The position numbers were made by a program, and so were the translations under genes. A stretch of 64,000 nucleotides of DNA, taken from assembly GCF_025370935.1 (NCBI RefSeq), contig NC_133473.1, positions 8,449,597 through 8,513,596 on the forward strand. The letters are read 5' to 3'. This DNA is from Choristoneura fumiferana. Taxonomy: Eukaryota; Arthropoda; Insecta; Lepidoptera; Tortricidae. This document shows, in pieces, positions 52,501-63,760 of this stretch; position 1 is the first letter of the stretch; each line of letters starts with the position of its first letter. A model generated the notes under the pieces. It saw only the letters and a program-made list of their open reading frames with translations. It was not told where the DNA came from and did not search any database.

Positions 52501-54440
52501 TTGGCCTCCTCCTCTTTTTGTTCCTCCTCTTCACGTTTTGCTTGCTCCTCTGCCAGTTTAAGTGCCATAAAGTTCCTGGTGGCACCAGCTTCAATCTCGT
52601 AGTCTGTGTTTTTTGGATCTGTCTTGAATGATATCTCTTGCAGACATCTGGTGCACTGAAATTAGTAGGTAGTAGTTATGTAACTTTTTTTCTTTACCCA
52701 GTCATGCTCCCTATTTAGGATTCAATAACTCAAAAGGAAAAAAAAACCCCTAATCCCTTTTTCATTACTCTGTCTGCTAAGACCTTTTTATTCAGAAATG
52801 AGAAGGCAAGGCAGAGCAGAGCAGGGCTTCCCAAACTGTGCGACGTGACGCCCTGGGGCATCGCGACATTGTCCCAGGGGCGTCGCGTGTCGATGCGACC
52901 GAGTTGAGTCAGAAGCTATGCTCAGAAAAGCAAGCACATTCTTCACATTAGCCAGCCACTTACATAAATAACTCTTTTTATTTTTATGCAAAATTATAAA
53001 TGTCCAAAATGTCCAAATAGTGTTTTTCTGATAACCTGTTACTACGAGTAGGCAAATACTAAAATAAATTGTTAAAGTAATTGTTAAGTATTTTTGGGGG
53101 CTAGGTTGAGGGGCGTCATGAAAAAACGGCAAAGTCACAAAAGTAAAAGTAAAGTGCCATAGTCACTGTCAAAGTTTGGGAAGCCCTGGCCCTGGCAAAG
53201 AGGTATCATTTGTAGATAATATTATTTGACTGTAACACATTTAATCCAAATAAAAGTGTATTTTCATACAAAAACCCTGTGAATCTAAACCTATACTGTA
53301 CTTACGATGTAGAGGCTTACTCAAGTAAGGAAAATGATTGAAAAATCACTAAACCACAAAAAACCTTCTTTAATAAAAATAGAGACCTTTGGGCAGTCAG
53401 GTATGAAAAATACCATAAATACAGTGGAACCCTGACTTGCACTTGGCCAGTTTGGTGCTGTAAAGTTGCCACTCTTAGTCAAAATTGCTAATAAATTACA
53501 TAATTTTCATTTTTTCCAAGCTTGACAGGTTGAAAATTAAGTATAGCTTGCATACTATGCCAAAGGGAAAAAATACAAGGCATTTTAGTACATTCCTTTT
53601 ACTTAACACAAAAAAACAAGCTTGATAATGGTGCAGATTGTCGAAGTATGGTATTAAAATAAATAATTAAATTATCATTATACAGATTAAAATACCAAGA
53701 AAGCTTCAGTTTTTGGAATGAACCTTAACCATTATGAAAGGGTTATTAAGTATAACTCAGTCTCTATACATGATTATCTAAATTCACAAGCAATGTGTAT
53801 TATTAATTTGTTCAATTTGTTACTGAATTATTTAAATAAATATGTTCAACCTTCCGTAAAGAAAGCAACATGGCAATGAGTAAAATATTTACGATAACAT
53901 TTTTGGTCTCTATTTCACAGCCCAGAAACCTTTTAAAGGTTTGATTGAATGTACTAACTCACACCAGCAGCCTAGAAGAGATTATTTCAGATAGAAGGTA
54001 TGCAATCTGATCAAAGTAAGGTTGTGCAAAATTAAAATTATCATATGGTTTATTGCTAAATGCTACACTTACTTTAATGTAAAACCTGTAAATTCTTATT
54101 CCCAAATAGTCCTGGTTCTCGACATCTTCTTTTCGAGCGTTAAATTTCTTTCCTTTGTAAATATACTCGCCGCAGGTAGCACATCGCATGTTGAAGGGAG
54201 CCATCAATCGCACCGTGTATTGCCTGTTCTTGGCCAGTTTCATACGCGGGATCTTCGACGGATCGAAATCCGGAGGATAATATTTCTGAAAACAACATTT
54301 TAATAGTTGCAACTGCCACGGAATAGGAATTAAGAGATGCAAACACAAGTAGATACAAATAGGTAATCTTTTTTCTGATACTACATCTCTGAACGGAGAA
54401 ATAGGTATTTACTTACATTTAATACTTTTCTTTCAGACAT
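46508..54440 (-). CDS. YJU2: Splicing factor YJU2/CCDC94 homolog, complete, five exons
   Basis: Exons 54417-54440, 54073-54285, 52481-52655, 47943-48120 and 46508-46922 join in frame to 1005 bases, 334 residues. It starts MSERKVLN, then [27 protein letters not shown] and [18 protein letters not shown], a Cys pair completed by CTRC at the start of exon 3: the zinc-binding N-terminal domain of Yju2 (Cwc16 family). Helical coiled-coil follows ([16 protein letters not shown]), then a Ser/Thr-rich tail ending SGSDSDSQ. Yju2 enters the activated spliceosome with the Prp19-associated complex and supports the branching step. All splice sites follow GT-AG. Intron 3 (4.36 kb) holds a Helitron, intron 2 a MITE. 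Confidence 0.95.
46923..47942. other. YJU2 intron 4
   Basis: About 1 kb on the minus strand between exons 5 and 4. It contains the common CTTCTTGGCAATGATGG repeat word (near 47,240) and no other gene. Confidence 0.6.
49100..50120. repeat. Degenerate tandem repeat inside the Helitron
   Basis: About nine units of roughly 110-120 bases, each with AAATTCCCACGGGAA-like, GGGATTTTTCGTTTTACTGG and TTGGCATGTAGGTT wording. Divergence between units is substantial. Confidence 0.8.
50455..50735. repeat. Second tandem repeat inside the Helitron
   Basis: Three units of about 112-120 bases sharing GAGCTGATGATGGAAGGT and CTCCTTAACGGTTAGGAG; the latter contains an inverted repeat (CTCCTTAACGGTTAGGAG). Confidence 0.8.
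51538..51670. mobile_element. Hairpin MITE, TACAGTCGAG family, copy 1
   Basis: Foldback: TTCTTAAACTTCTGAGC with GCTCAGAAGTTTAAGAA, ending CTCGACTGTA. Same family as 56392-56528. TA ends suggest Tc1/mariner-type insertion. Confidence 0.75.
51740..51925 (+). mobile_element. LINE ORF2 3' end
   Basis: Broken frame with KKQPGRPR, then [14 protein letters not shown] and [12 protein letters not shown], the characteristic end of lepidopteran LINE ORF2, together with AGGCCTTTGCTCAGCAGTGG. Confidence 0.7.
51926..52480. other. Rest of YJU2 intron 3
   Basis: Contains many TACCGTATCG-like words (51,950-52,130) forming a loosely repetitive stretch. No gene. Confidence 0.45.
52822..53188. mobile_element. 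hAT-like MITE in YJU2 intron 2
   Basis: Begins CAGGGCTTCCCAAACTG and ends GTTTGGGAAGCCCTG, inverted ends with the CAGGG start of hAT elements. 367 bp, non-coding. No clear 8-bp duplication was seen at the flanks. Confidence 0.65.
53189..54072. other. Rest of YJU2 intron 2
   Basis: AT-rich with no recognised element or exon. Confidence 0.5.
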
Positions 54441-54880
54441 CTTTCAAGTGTATTTAGCAAATTAACAGAACTATACAATTATTACGAATAAAAATACACA
54501 ACAATAGCCCAAGCAGTTCGACTGACTTGAGTTGATTTGATTGATTGTGTGCGATTTGTGTGTGACGTTGACGTAACGTAACGTGTGACGTATGACGTTT
54601 GTTGTTTTTTTAACTCATCTTTCAAAGATAGGCACAAGGAAACAAGCCTATACTGCACCAATCCTGTGCTGTAATTAAATTTCTTTATTCTCAAGAAGTG
54701 TCGATCGTAAAGGGGAGAAACAAACGCATTGTCATCGAAAAAACGTATAGATTATAATTTAATTAATGATTTTAAGCATTTCGTGACTTTGACTCAATTT
54801 TCCACAAACGGGACTTAGTACTTAGTCGAAACGTCAAGGTAATAATTAGGTAATCGTGTGTTTAGCGTGATAAGCCCCAT

Positions 54881-55473
54881 GTTTTTAGGGTTCCGGAGCC
54901 AAAATGGCAAAATCGGAACCCATATAGTTTCGCCATGTCTGTCTGTCTGTCTGTCCGCCCGCGGCTTTGTTCAGGGACTATCAATGCTAGAAAGCTGTAA
55001 TTTTGTACGGATACATATGTAAACTATGCCGAAAAAATGGTACAATAAAAAATTCAAAACAAATTTTTTTTAGGGTCCTCCCATAGACGTAAAGTGGGGG
55101 TGATTTTTTTTCTCATCCAACCCCATAGTGTGGGGTATCGTTGAATAGGCCATTCGGGGTTTGCTAAGACGATTTTTCGATTCAGTGATTGTTTGCGAAA
55201 TATTCAACTTTAAAGTGCAAATTTACATTAAAAATCAAGCGTCCCCCTCCCCCCCCCCCTCTAAAATCTAAACCGGTGGGTGGAAAAATTTGAAAAAGGC
55301 TAAGTTTGCTTGAGAATTAGTAGTAAATAGCAGCCTAAGGTATAAAATATACCTAAACTTGGAAGATTCCGAGTAAAATACGAAATCCTTAGACAAATAT
55401 TACTTAATATTTTCTTAATGGCTACGGAACCCTATTCTGGGCGTGTCCGACACGCTCTTGGCCGGTTTTTTGT
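54881..55473 (-). repeat. CCGGCCAAG/GTTCCGT interspersed repeat, copy 3
   Basis: Reverse orientation: starts TTTTTAGGGTTCCGGAGCC, has (TGTC)n and ends GACACGCTCTTGGCCGGTTTT. At about 590 bp it is the longest copy here. It lies some 450 bases upstream of YJU2. Confidence 0.7.
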
Positions 55474-55878
55474 GGTTGTGAAGTAGTGACACCTGTAGAT
55501 TTTTTTCTCAGAATAGACTACTGATGTGCGAAAGAAAACTTCCGAAAATTTCAAGTCAAACGAACTAACTGAATGTTGGTCGAATACGATTTGATTACAG
55601 ACAGACGGACAGACTACGGGACATGTGAAACTAAATAAAAGCTTGTAAAAATCAGCAATATGTGTGGCAAAGTTCTGTATTCAATCGGTGTTTTTCAGTG
55701 TAGTACCTATATAAACTGTTTGTTGTTGTAAGTTGTCATTAGCATTTTACTCATAAATACAAATACAACAAACTGATTAGAAAATAATCATAATAGAGGA
55801 GTTTGTTAACATACGACATCGAAGAAACACCGTTTGAAGTGGATCAAATTTGACTTCTAAGATTTGATTAAGACTGTA
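55474..55878. other. Non-coding with a degraded repeat
   Basis: 55540-55650 has TTCAAGTCAAACGAAC and GACAGACGGACAGACTAC, related to 57,250-57,450. No gene. Confidence 0.4.
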
Positions 55879-56020
55879 AAGCCGAGTTTAGACTTGCAAG
55901 AGAAATCGTGCAAGTTGCATTACATTGCGAGGCCGCAAAGCCAACGAGTTTTTAGTGGTCAATCGAGCGCCGCAATGTAATGCAACTTGCACGATTTTCT
56001 TACAAGTCTAAACTCGGCTT
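55879..56020. mobile_element. Hairpin MITE, AAGCCGAG family
   Basis: AAGCCGAGTTTAGACTTGC on the left, AAGTCTAAACTCGGCTT on the right; arms of about 55 bases with a short loop. Confidence 0.75.
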
Positions 56021-56391
56021 AGCAAAATAAAAACTTGTAGTTAAAAGTATCTCATTATTTCATGATCTAGATGTAGGTATTTATTAATTTCGTTCATTTA
56101 ACATTATATGACCGCCCAATGGAGATGGAGACCAAAAACTCTGGCGCAAATTATATCTACTCCCAGCTCCATTGCACGTCCTGAAAAAAAAAACACGTGC
56201 TAACATTGACATCTTATCTAAAAACTTCTTAAGGACCTATATATCCACAGTTACTAAGAGCTCGTCTAGATCTTTGGGAATACCTACTATCTATGGCTTA
56301 GTCGGCAAGGCATTGCCTATCTGCTGCTAACTGTACACACTGTACTTAGCTTACTCTCTCTCTCTCTCTCTGCTGTCTTAGGTCCTGCATG

Positions 56392-56528
56392 TACAACGTC
56401 GAGTTCATAACCTTGTGAGCAAAAATTCAACCAAAAATATCTGAACACGCTTCTATGCCGTTAACAATAGAGACGTGTTCATATATTATAGATAAAATTT
56501 TTGCTCACAAGTTATGAACTCGACTGTA
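56392..56528. mobile_element. Hairpin MITE, TACAGTCGAG family, copy 2
   Basis: GAGTTCATAACCTTGTGAGC on the left, GCTCACAAGTTATGAACTCG on the right, with TA at both ends; about 137 bp. Confidence 0.78.
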
Positions 56529-56719
56529 ATATTAATGGCATCGCTGGACGGCTTTATCTTTGCGCCCATTAGGTTCCAAGCGCTGAAGCTCTTCGGCGGC
56601 AACACTGGTGGTCATTTCTACGTCCAAAACATTCCGCAGAAGAGTCGCTTGCCTAAGTATCGGTAGGTATTTTGCCGCGATGGCCCCATGCTTAAACTTA
56701 GGTTCGAAACTTCCAACCT

Positions 56720-56910
56720 GTGCCCTTAGTGTAAGTTTTCGGTTACAAAATACGTCTCGATCGCGTTCACGCTAAATCTCAATTTGTATGCAAACACGAA
56801 CAGCGCCTCTAGTGGAACGTTTGCGATGTTCGTGTTTCCATACAAATTGAGATTTTAACGCGAACGCGATCGAGACGTATTTTGTAACCGAAAACTTACA
56901 CTAGGGGCAC
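56720..56910. mobile_element. Hairpin MITE, AGTGTAAGTTTTCGG family
   Basis: GTGTAAGTTTTCGGTTAC on the left, GTAACCGAAAACTTACAC on the right; arms of over 80 bases, nearly perfect, flanked by CTG on both sides. Confidence 0.78.
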
Positions 56911-58383
56911 TGCACCTATTGCCCGGGGTGAAAAGGCAATTTTAACCACCCAAGCGTTTGTGTTGTTTCACAAACAAAGAGCAAGTGAAATTCATTTTTA
57001 GTATTTCGTAGCCAAATGGCAAAAACGGAACTTTTATGCCTATTTTTTACCCGACAACCCAAAGGGGTTATAAAAGGACTCGGGAAAGAAGATGTTTTCG
57101 GAAACTATTCGTATCGAAACTAAAATATTATTGAGAATGCTAAAGTAAAATAAGTTTTTTGTAAAAATTTCATTTTTAATACAATTTTTTTCTGACTGTA
57201 CGTTTTGTTGTCTGTGCTTGTATTGTTACCCAAACTACATTTGCATACCAAATTTCAAGTCGATGCTATTAACCGTTGAAAAGTTCCATCCAGCGGAGAC
57301 GATCCTTGCCGGACTACAAGGATTTCACTACCAGATTATTGTATTGTCACGTAATTTACATAAGTATACCAAATTTCAAGTCAATCCAACTACTGGAAGT
57401 TGGTCGATTTTAACTTGCAAGATTTGATTACAGGCAGACAGACAGACAGACAAAGGGACAGATTAAATTTAAAAGCTTGTAAAAAATCTTAGTTTCAATT
57501 AAAATACAGATTTCTATATAATGTTTTTGACTATATGCTGTTTCAATTTAATTAATCAAAATACATCAGTAATTTTAAAACATCACAAACTATCAAAACG
57601 TCACCTTATTAATTTCTCGTCCGCAGAAAAATAATCAGAAGAACAGGAATTTTCTGAAAAAATATAAAAACAGCCTAACGTTAGAGAAATTTACAGGACT
57701 TTAGAATTTTAGAATTCTGTGTCAATCAAATCACTTGCGATCATTGCATCAATATCTTAGGGTTATATGTTTTCACTGAACAAAGGCCTAGGTATGTACC
57801 TAAATAGTCGTACACTGATCACTGATTGACGACTGACTGATGAAGTGATGACTGAACTGGGACCGGGTGACCGGTCCTACATAAAAAGGTGCCTAAGTAG
57901 TTAAGTACCAGCATCACATTTTAGGGGCTGGTGAAATGTGACACAAGAACAAATGAAGTTTCATAGTGAAGTGTGCCTGTTAAAAATTACCGAAATAGAT
58001 TTGATATATATTATAGATAGTCCCAACCGTACTTAACCCTTTACCAGGCCAAGGGATATATTCCACCCACATCTTATATCGGTAACCGTAGTCAGGTTTT
58101 AACTCCAAACCACCTACAAAATATTTTGTCAATCCCTGAAAATATTATTTTATGATCTTCATTCACAACACGCTTCTAAATTGCGTAATATATCTTTGGC
58201 AGCCGTTTAAATTCACTTGAATGCTAATTTCAGTAAACTACGGAGAAATTCGAACACTTTCCATAATTTCTATGAAACAGAAGTACAAAGGTCGAACAAT
58301 TTTTTGATATTTTGTAGATTTTGAGTGTTGAAAGCTAATGTAATCGTAAACATTGCTAAATATTCATGCATTATTGTGTATGA
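56911..58383. other. Intergenic with degraded repeats
   Basis: 57,050-57,480 holds a repeat with ACCCGACAACCCAAAGG, CAAATTTCAAGTCGATGC and (CAGA)n. The rest is AT-rich without a gene. Confidence 0.4.
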
Positions 58384-58612
58384 CCAGAATTAGGATGTGG
58401 GTTGACATTATCCATGCCTTATTAGAGTTTAACTGTGTGGGAGCTATTTTTCCATGGCCCGGTAAATTGTCTTGTCATGTCACGTAAGTAATAAAACATG
58501 TTCAACCTAGAATGAATTCATGTCAAAATCTAATCGGGCCATGGGAAGAATAGTTCCCACACAGGAAATTCTAGCCAGGCAATGTGATAGAGTCATCCAC
58601 ATCCTAATTCTA
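58384..58612. mobile_element. Foldback MITE, AGAATTAGGATGTGG family
   Basis: AGAATTAGGATGTGG on the left, CCACATCCTAATTCT on the right, and an inner pair TTTTTCCATGGCCCG / CGGGCCATGGGAAG. About 229 bp, non-coding. Confidence 0.7.
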
Positions 58613-59506
58613 GTCCTATCACAAGGACGCAGGAGTATTAGCAAAATATATGATTATATACCTTACAATCATTAAAATCATGAAATAACAAAAAATGGTT
58701 CCATATAGAATCAGTAAAGTGTTCGAAGCACACATTTTTCAGAACTAAGTAAGTAAAACATCTACTGAAGTGAAATGTGACACAAAAAATTACCGTAATG
58801 AAGAGTACCGATAGCCCAACGTACTTAATAACGATGTTACCAAAGCATCATCAATCATCAATGACTAACTATTGTATTTTTCACTTATGATAAGTTCTGT
58901 GACACTTGAAAATTTTCCGAATTACTTACTTACTATTTATTGTTCGCAAAATATTTTTTAAAAAAAATCTATTTTGAAGAAAAATAATCAAAAAGGTAAC
59001 TGTACTTTTTTAAAATATATAGCAATATCAGTGTCCATTAAATAGACTCCATCGAATACGATAGTAAATGACATTTTTTTACAATGAACATATGTAACGG
59101 AATGGTTGGTCATTCATTATACAGCCTATAGTTACATTGTTTCTTAAGGGCTATTAGATTACCGAGTTGTATTAGAAGCCGCGGTCGAAGACTGAATTAC
59201 GAGTCGATGTTCGTTTTAAATTCGAAGAACGGCCCGTGTGATAAAATGTTTTTCATCACATTTTCGAGAAATTTTTTGATTTTTGTAAAAAAAAAATATT
59301 TTTATCCAAATATTGGCGATATTGCCTTGGGCGTTTGTATACGTGAGTGAGACTGGACGGTACGATACAAATTTCGATTTTCGAATTTCGTAGTAGCCCC
59401 CTGTGTTTTGATCGAGTTGGCTCGCGCGGCGGCACGGTATCCATAGTGCACGATTACCGCACGAGCCAATGTTCGATGGTTTGCCGCGCGTAATCGATAC
59501 ACAGCT
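58613..59506. other. Intergenic left of the coiled-coil gene
   Basis: On the minus strand this would contain the 3' UTR of the coiled-coil gene. 59,380-59,480 has TTCGTAGTAGCCCCCTGTG, a short repeat word also found in the spacer border near 20,710. Confidence 0.4.
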
Positions 59507-62500
59507 TTACCGTTCCCGTCGGTTGGCACCGGCCGCGAGCTCATGCTCCAACGCAGCGATTTTCTCCTCGTGGCGCGTACGCTGCGCCTGCGCGCGTCGC
59601 TGCTGCTCCTCCAGTGCCAGTACGATCTTCTCCAGCCGGTGAATCTGCTGCTGCTTGTTCTCCAGCGTGGAGAATAACTCCTGGATTTCTTCCGCTTTGG
59701 CCGCTATTTGCTTGTTCACCTGCATTTAATTTTTGTAGTCAACAATGTAAACCTAAGCATTTAGTAACCATGATATACCTAAGTACCTACCTACTATATA
59801 CCTACAATATATTCACTGTTTTTGCCTTACCATTTTTATCTAGCTGCATATAGATGCACCACATAATATTAGATACTGCTTTAAAAAAATCTATTAACCT
59901 CTTTGTCTCGTTCAGACCCGATAAGTATTACTATTGTGAAAATGTTGGTCTTTCAAGCTCATTTTCAGACAAGCAAAGAAGTCTAGCAACTTATTTCAAT
60001 TTCGCAGGGAGATGCGTTCATATAGCTGTTTGCTAAACCGCTTTGTAAATCATGCATGATTGATATTACACCTGTTTAGAAAATAAAATAACAAAAAGTC
60101 CTCTCCTCACTTCGTCTACAATTTTCATTCGGTGCTCAAGGTTCTGCTGAAGAGCGGACAGCTCCCTGCTCTGCTCCGTCTCCTTATTCTTCAGCATGTT
60201 GATCAGTTCCTCGCGAATCTGCGGCACTCGGCAGCGTTACAAAATTAAAAATAAATAACTAATATCGTAAATAATAACAATATAAAAAAGAAGAGGTACC
60301 TTTATCATACCTTTCGCCTTTCCAACTAATTTTTAACGTAGGTGTCGTGGCTTATGAATTATGATAATTGCGATAGATGGTTGTACCACATGCCACTATT
60401 GGCGCTAAGAAGCGGTCAAGATTTTTGGATGGTTATTTTGGATTTGCCGGTAGTCCAGTTGCTAAAGACACCTTGGCGCGTAAAGCCACAGGGATGTGGG
60501 TTCGTATCCCGTCCGGAGCACCCAAAAATAGTTTTCGTTTTAAAATATCTTAGATTTCAGTAAGCAAATGCATTGCTAATAAAAAACAAATAATATTAAG
60601 TTAACATGAAATTATTATATCAACAGCTAAATAAATAAGGCAACCATAAACCTCAGTATTGAAGAGGCAGAGATTAACAGAGATAAATAAAAATAGCAAC
60701 CAACCATCTAAACACATTTGAAAACTATAGTATATCACTTGGCTTGTAAATACTGGTCAACTTCATTCCATAACTCATGGTATGTTTAAGGCAGGCTAGG
60801 AGTAATAGTTACGGTTATACTCGTATATAATAACAGCGCTGAGTAACCTTGATGACTCTTGCCTGGGCACGCGAAGTTTTGTCCTGCTGCTCGAGCTGTT
60901 GCTCCTTCTGCGCAAGCACCTCCGACAGCTCCTCATTTCGGTGGACCGCTTCCAATAAACCCATTCTTAAGTTCATGATCTAAGACAAGAAGTTCATTTT
61001 AGTATAAAGGGATTTCAAAACGAAGGTACAGGACAAATCCTCAACTTGCTTTAAATACCTACCCAAAAATGACAACCAGTTCTGAACTCGTAAGCTAATC
61101 TATTATTTCATTATTTTTCTTGGAAGTACTTCTAATATTATTCATAAAATTGACAAACCTCCTGCTGCAAGTCCTGGTAACTGATCCCGTCAGGAGCTTC
61201 TTGGCAATTGGCGACTGCGCGATTATGTGCTTGCAAGTCTCGGACGTATGACTCGTATTGTATAACTTTTTGCTCACTAAAACAAGAAACTCATCGTATA
61301 ATTAAAGATTTAGACACTTGCGTATCACAGTCCCATTTATTGTCACTTACTTTAATTTTATATTCTTTGTCAGATCTCTAATTTGAATCTGCATTTTCCC
61401 TATTATTTCTTCTTTGTTTAGAAGTTCAGCTGCCAATTTTTGTTGAAGCCCTACTTTGTTTTCCGACTCCTTGAAAAGATAATAAGCTTGAATTATTTCT
61501 TACAATTCAGAGATATAACTTACATTGAGATGGCCATCACCTTGAAAACGAAGAAAGAATTCAGATGGTACATACGACTGAAAAAAAAACCTACAGTCAT
61601 GCTACTTGTTTTTTGAGCCTAAGACTAGGTAAATGTAAAAGAAAAAAACTTACAGCTATTTTTGTTAGTGTTTCCAAAAATCGAACTTTTTCCCGCTTAC
61701 ACGCTGTTACTTCATCTTCTGTCGCACGCAGCGTTTCTTTAGTTGCTTGCAACTCCGCCCATAGATCCATTTCGCGTTCCGTTGGAAGTTCTATAGATTT
61801 GATCATAATAATCCGTGTTTAAGTAACTTGCGAAGCCTATTACAGTTGTTAGAAATAAATTATGATTAATTAATACGCGTACGGACCTGGGTTAGGTTTA
61901 CAGTTTTCAAGTTCTGTAATTTTAGATTTCAGTTCTTCGATTGTCGCCAAACTCTCTGTCAGAGCCGTCTCCGCAGCAATTTTTGAATCTAACTCCTTTT
62001 GGGTGATTTGGTGCTGTTCCTCTAGAGCAGATTTTAAGTCTTTCAACTGAGCATTCAGATTGCTTATAGCAGACTTGTGTTCAGCGGTCATTTTTTCGAT
62101 TTGCTCTTTGAGGTCTAGGACTCTGTTAAGAAAAAGATTTTACTTAGTTACTATTTTTAGTCGCATGAGCATGGCACACTTTTGCTTCGCTGTCAGGGAT
62201 GACCACAATCCTCCAATCTAAATGGCAAGGATTCTGGAACGTGTATACAGAAACTTTGTTTCTGTACAATAATGAGTTTACAAACTAAGTATATCGCGTT
62301 GATGGCATATCGATCGAACGAACGATGGATGTAATGAATGAACAGTTAAAATCTAATAAAGCACTGACTCAGCTTGAAGTGCGTCCCTATGCTGCGCCAG
62401 CTGACCACTGGCTACTTCCCCGGTTTTGAGTGACTCTTTTAATTTTCTTGCTCGTGCTTCCAACTGTACTTCTCTTTGACGACTCTGTTAATAAAAACAA

Positions 62501-62916
62501 ATCACACATTAGTAGATTCACTCCAAAACAAATTGGCCATCGTCACACTGCGGGCATTGTGTAGGAACTTCTATGCCACGATCATAGGTACAAATGACGC
62601 GCCTATGGCTTTATGCCGACTAGCATACATTTGTATAACAGACACAGTATTATCTTATCATTATCATATCAAGCTCGTTTCCATGCCGTGCCCGCAGTTT
62701 TATCAAAACTCTTCATCATTACTATAGGAGTACCTGATCTTCCAAAGTTTTGACCGTGCCGGTTAAACTGCTAATACTAGCTTCAGCTTCGCGAAGTTGC
62801 CGGTCCATTTTCGTAACGCGAACACGTGTTTGTCGTAGTTGGTACTCAGTTGTTGATAGTTTATCCTTTATGGCAAGACGCGCACATTTCTCCTCCTCCA
62901 GTTCTTGACGTGTCTC
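59507..62916 (-). CDS. Long coiled-coil protein, last ten exons (partial, continues beyond the window)
   Basis: Exons 62734-62916, 62369-62484, 61887-62122, 61654-61790, 61524-61577, 61351-61469, 61159-61276, 60848-60979, 60111-60218 and 59507-59719 join in one frame: 471 codons and stop TAA. Splice sites are mostly strong (GTAAGT, GTACTC, GTGAGG; CAG/TAG acceptors). The product is almost entirely heptad-rich coiled coil (TRQELEEEKCARL, LDLKEQIEKMTAEH, NKQQQIHRLEKIV, RHEEKIAALEHEL) with one non-helical break (SYVPSEFFLRFQGDG). No globular domain is visible. This suggests a cytoskeletal, centrosomal, Golgi or kinesin-like scaffold, but I do not recognise the family. The last exon could also splice on, since GGTAAAG follows ANRRE; the in-frame TAA makes termination more likely. 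Confidence 0.85.
60440..60532 (+). repeat. tRNA-derived SINE head in an intron
   Basis: GTCCAGTTGCTAAAGACACC (A-box region) and GGTTCGTATCCCGTCC (B box) between exons of the coiled-coil gene, antisense to it. No convincing acceptor stem. Confidence 0.5.
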
Positions 62917-63123
62917 CTAAACAAAAATATACATTTGGATGGGAATAAACAAAAGTTGCTATCAACCTTAGTCCTTAGCTAAGTGGGGATGAGGAAACAC
63001 AAAAGGCGGTTAAAAATAAACTTGAACCTTTTTGTTGGTCTTTGCGTATAATATCCTCACCAGGGTCATACGATATCATTATATGTAGTTTGGAATTAAT
63101 AGACCGATATTTGAAAAAAAAAA
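62917..63123. other. Intron of the coiled-coil gene
   Basis: No exon or repeat recognised. Confidence 0.5.
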
Positions 63124-63365
63124 TATAACAAAAAAATTTAACCGACTACAAAAAACCATGAAAATTATTATCTACCAGTCTGAAGTCGGTCAATGCCTCA
63201 GCACGTGCCAGCAGGAGTGGACCTATACTTAGTCATCTACCTCACCTAGGTACGCACTTTATATTGGGCTTCAATCACTCCTACTGGCTCGTGCTGAGGC
63301 ACCGACCAACTTCAGATTGGTAGAAAATAATTTTCATGGTTTTTTTTATTCGGTTCAATTTTTAA
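63124..63365. mobile_element. Foldback MITE, TTAACCGAC family, copy 2
   Basis: TAACAAAAAAATTTAACCGAC-type left end and CGGTTCAATTTTTAAC-type right end, with CAGTCTGAAGTCGG and CGTGCTGAGGCACC inside. Same family as 39417-39700, here more diverged at the right end. Confidence 0.75.
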
Positions 63366-63517
63366 CACGCTTTTATTAGGTCGACCTGTATGTAACTAAC
63401 TATGTAATGGAATCTAAGGTAACTAATTTAACCATCTTCCAAGGGTCGTAGCGTAATGAAAATTGGCAGCTGTATGTACTTCTGATGACAATACAATAAT
63501 ATGGTACTGTCGAACTG

Positions 63518-63760
63518 ATCTGATGATGGAGCCGGAAGATATGAACTGGAACTTCATGATGGAATATCGTATCATAGTCGTGTTTGCACTTGTGAGCAAG
63601 GCCACGTAATGGACTTTGAACACGATCAGGTTTCAAGGTCTAATGATGAAGCCGGAAGATAGGCACTGGCATTCCATGATGGAGTATCGTATCATAGTCG
63701 TGTTTGCACTTGTGAGAAAGGCCACGTAATGGACTTTGAACACGATCAGGTTTCAAGGTT
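63518..63760. repeat. Two-unit tandem repeat of 120 bp
   Basis: Unit boundaries at about 63520 and 63640; both units contain GATGAAGCCGGAAGAT-like and ATCGTATCATAGTCGTG, and end with ACACGATCAGGTTTCAAGG. They differ at only a few positions. Presumed intron of the coiled-coil gene. Confidence 0.9.
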
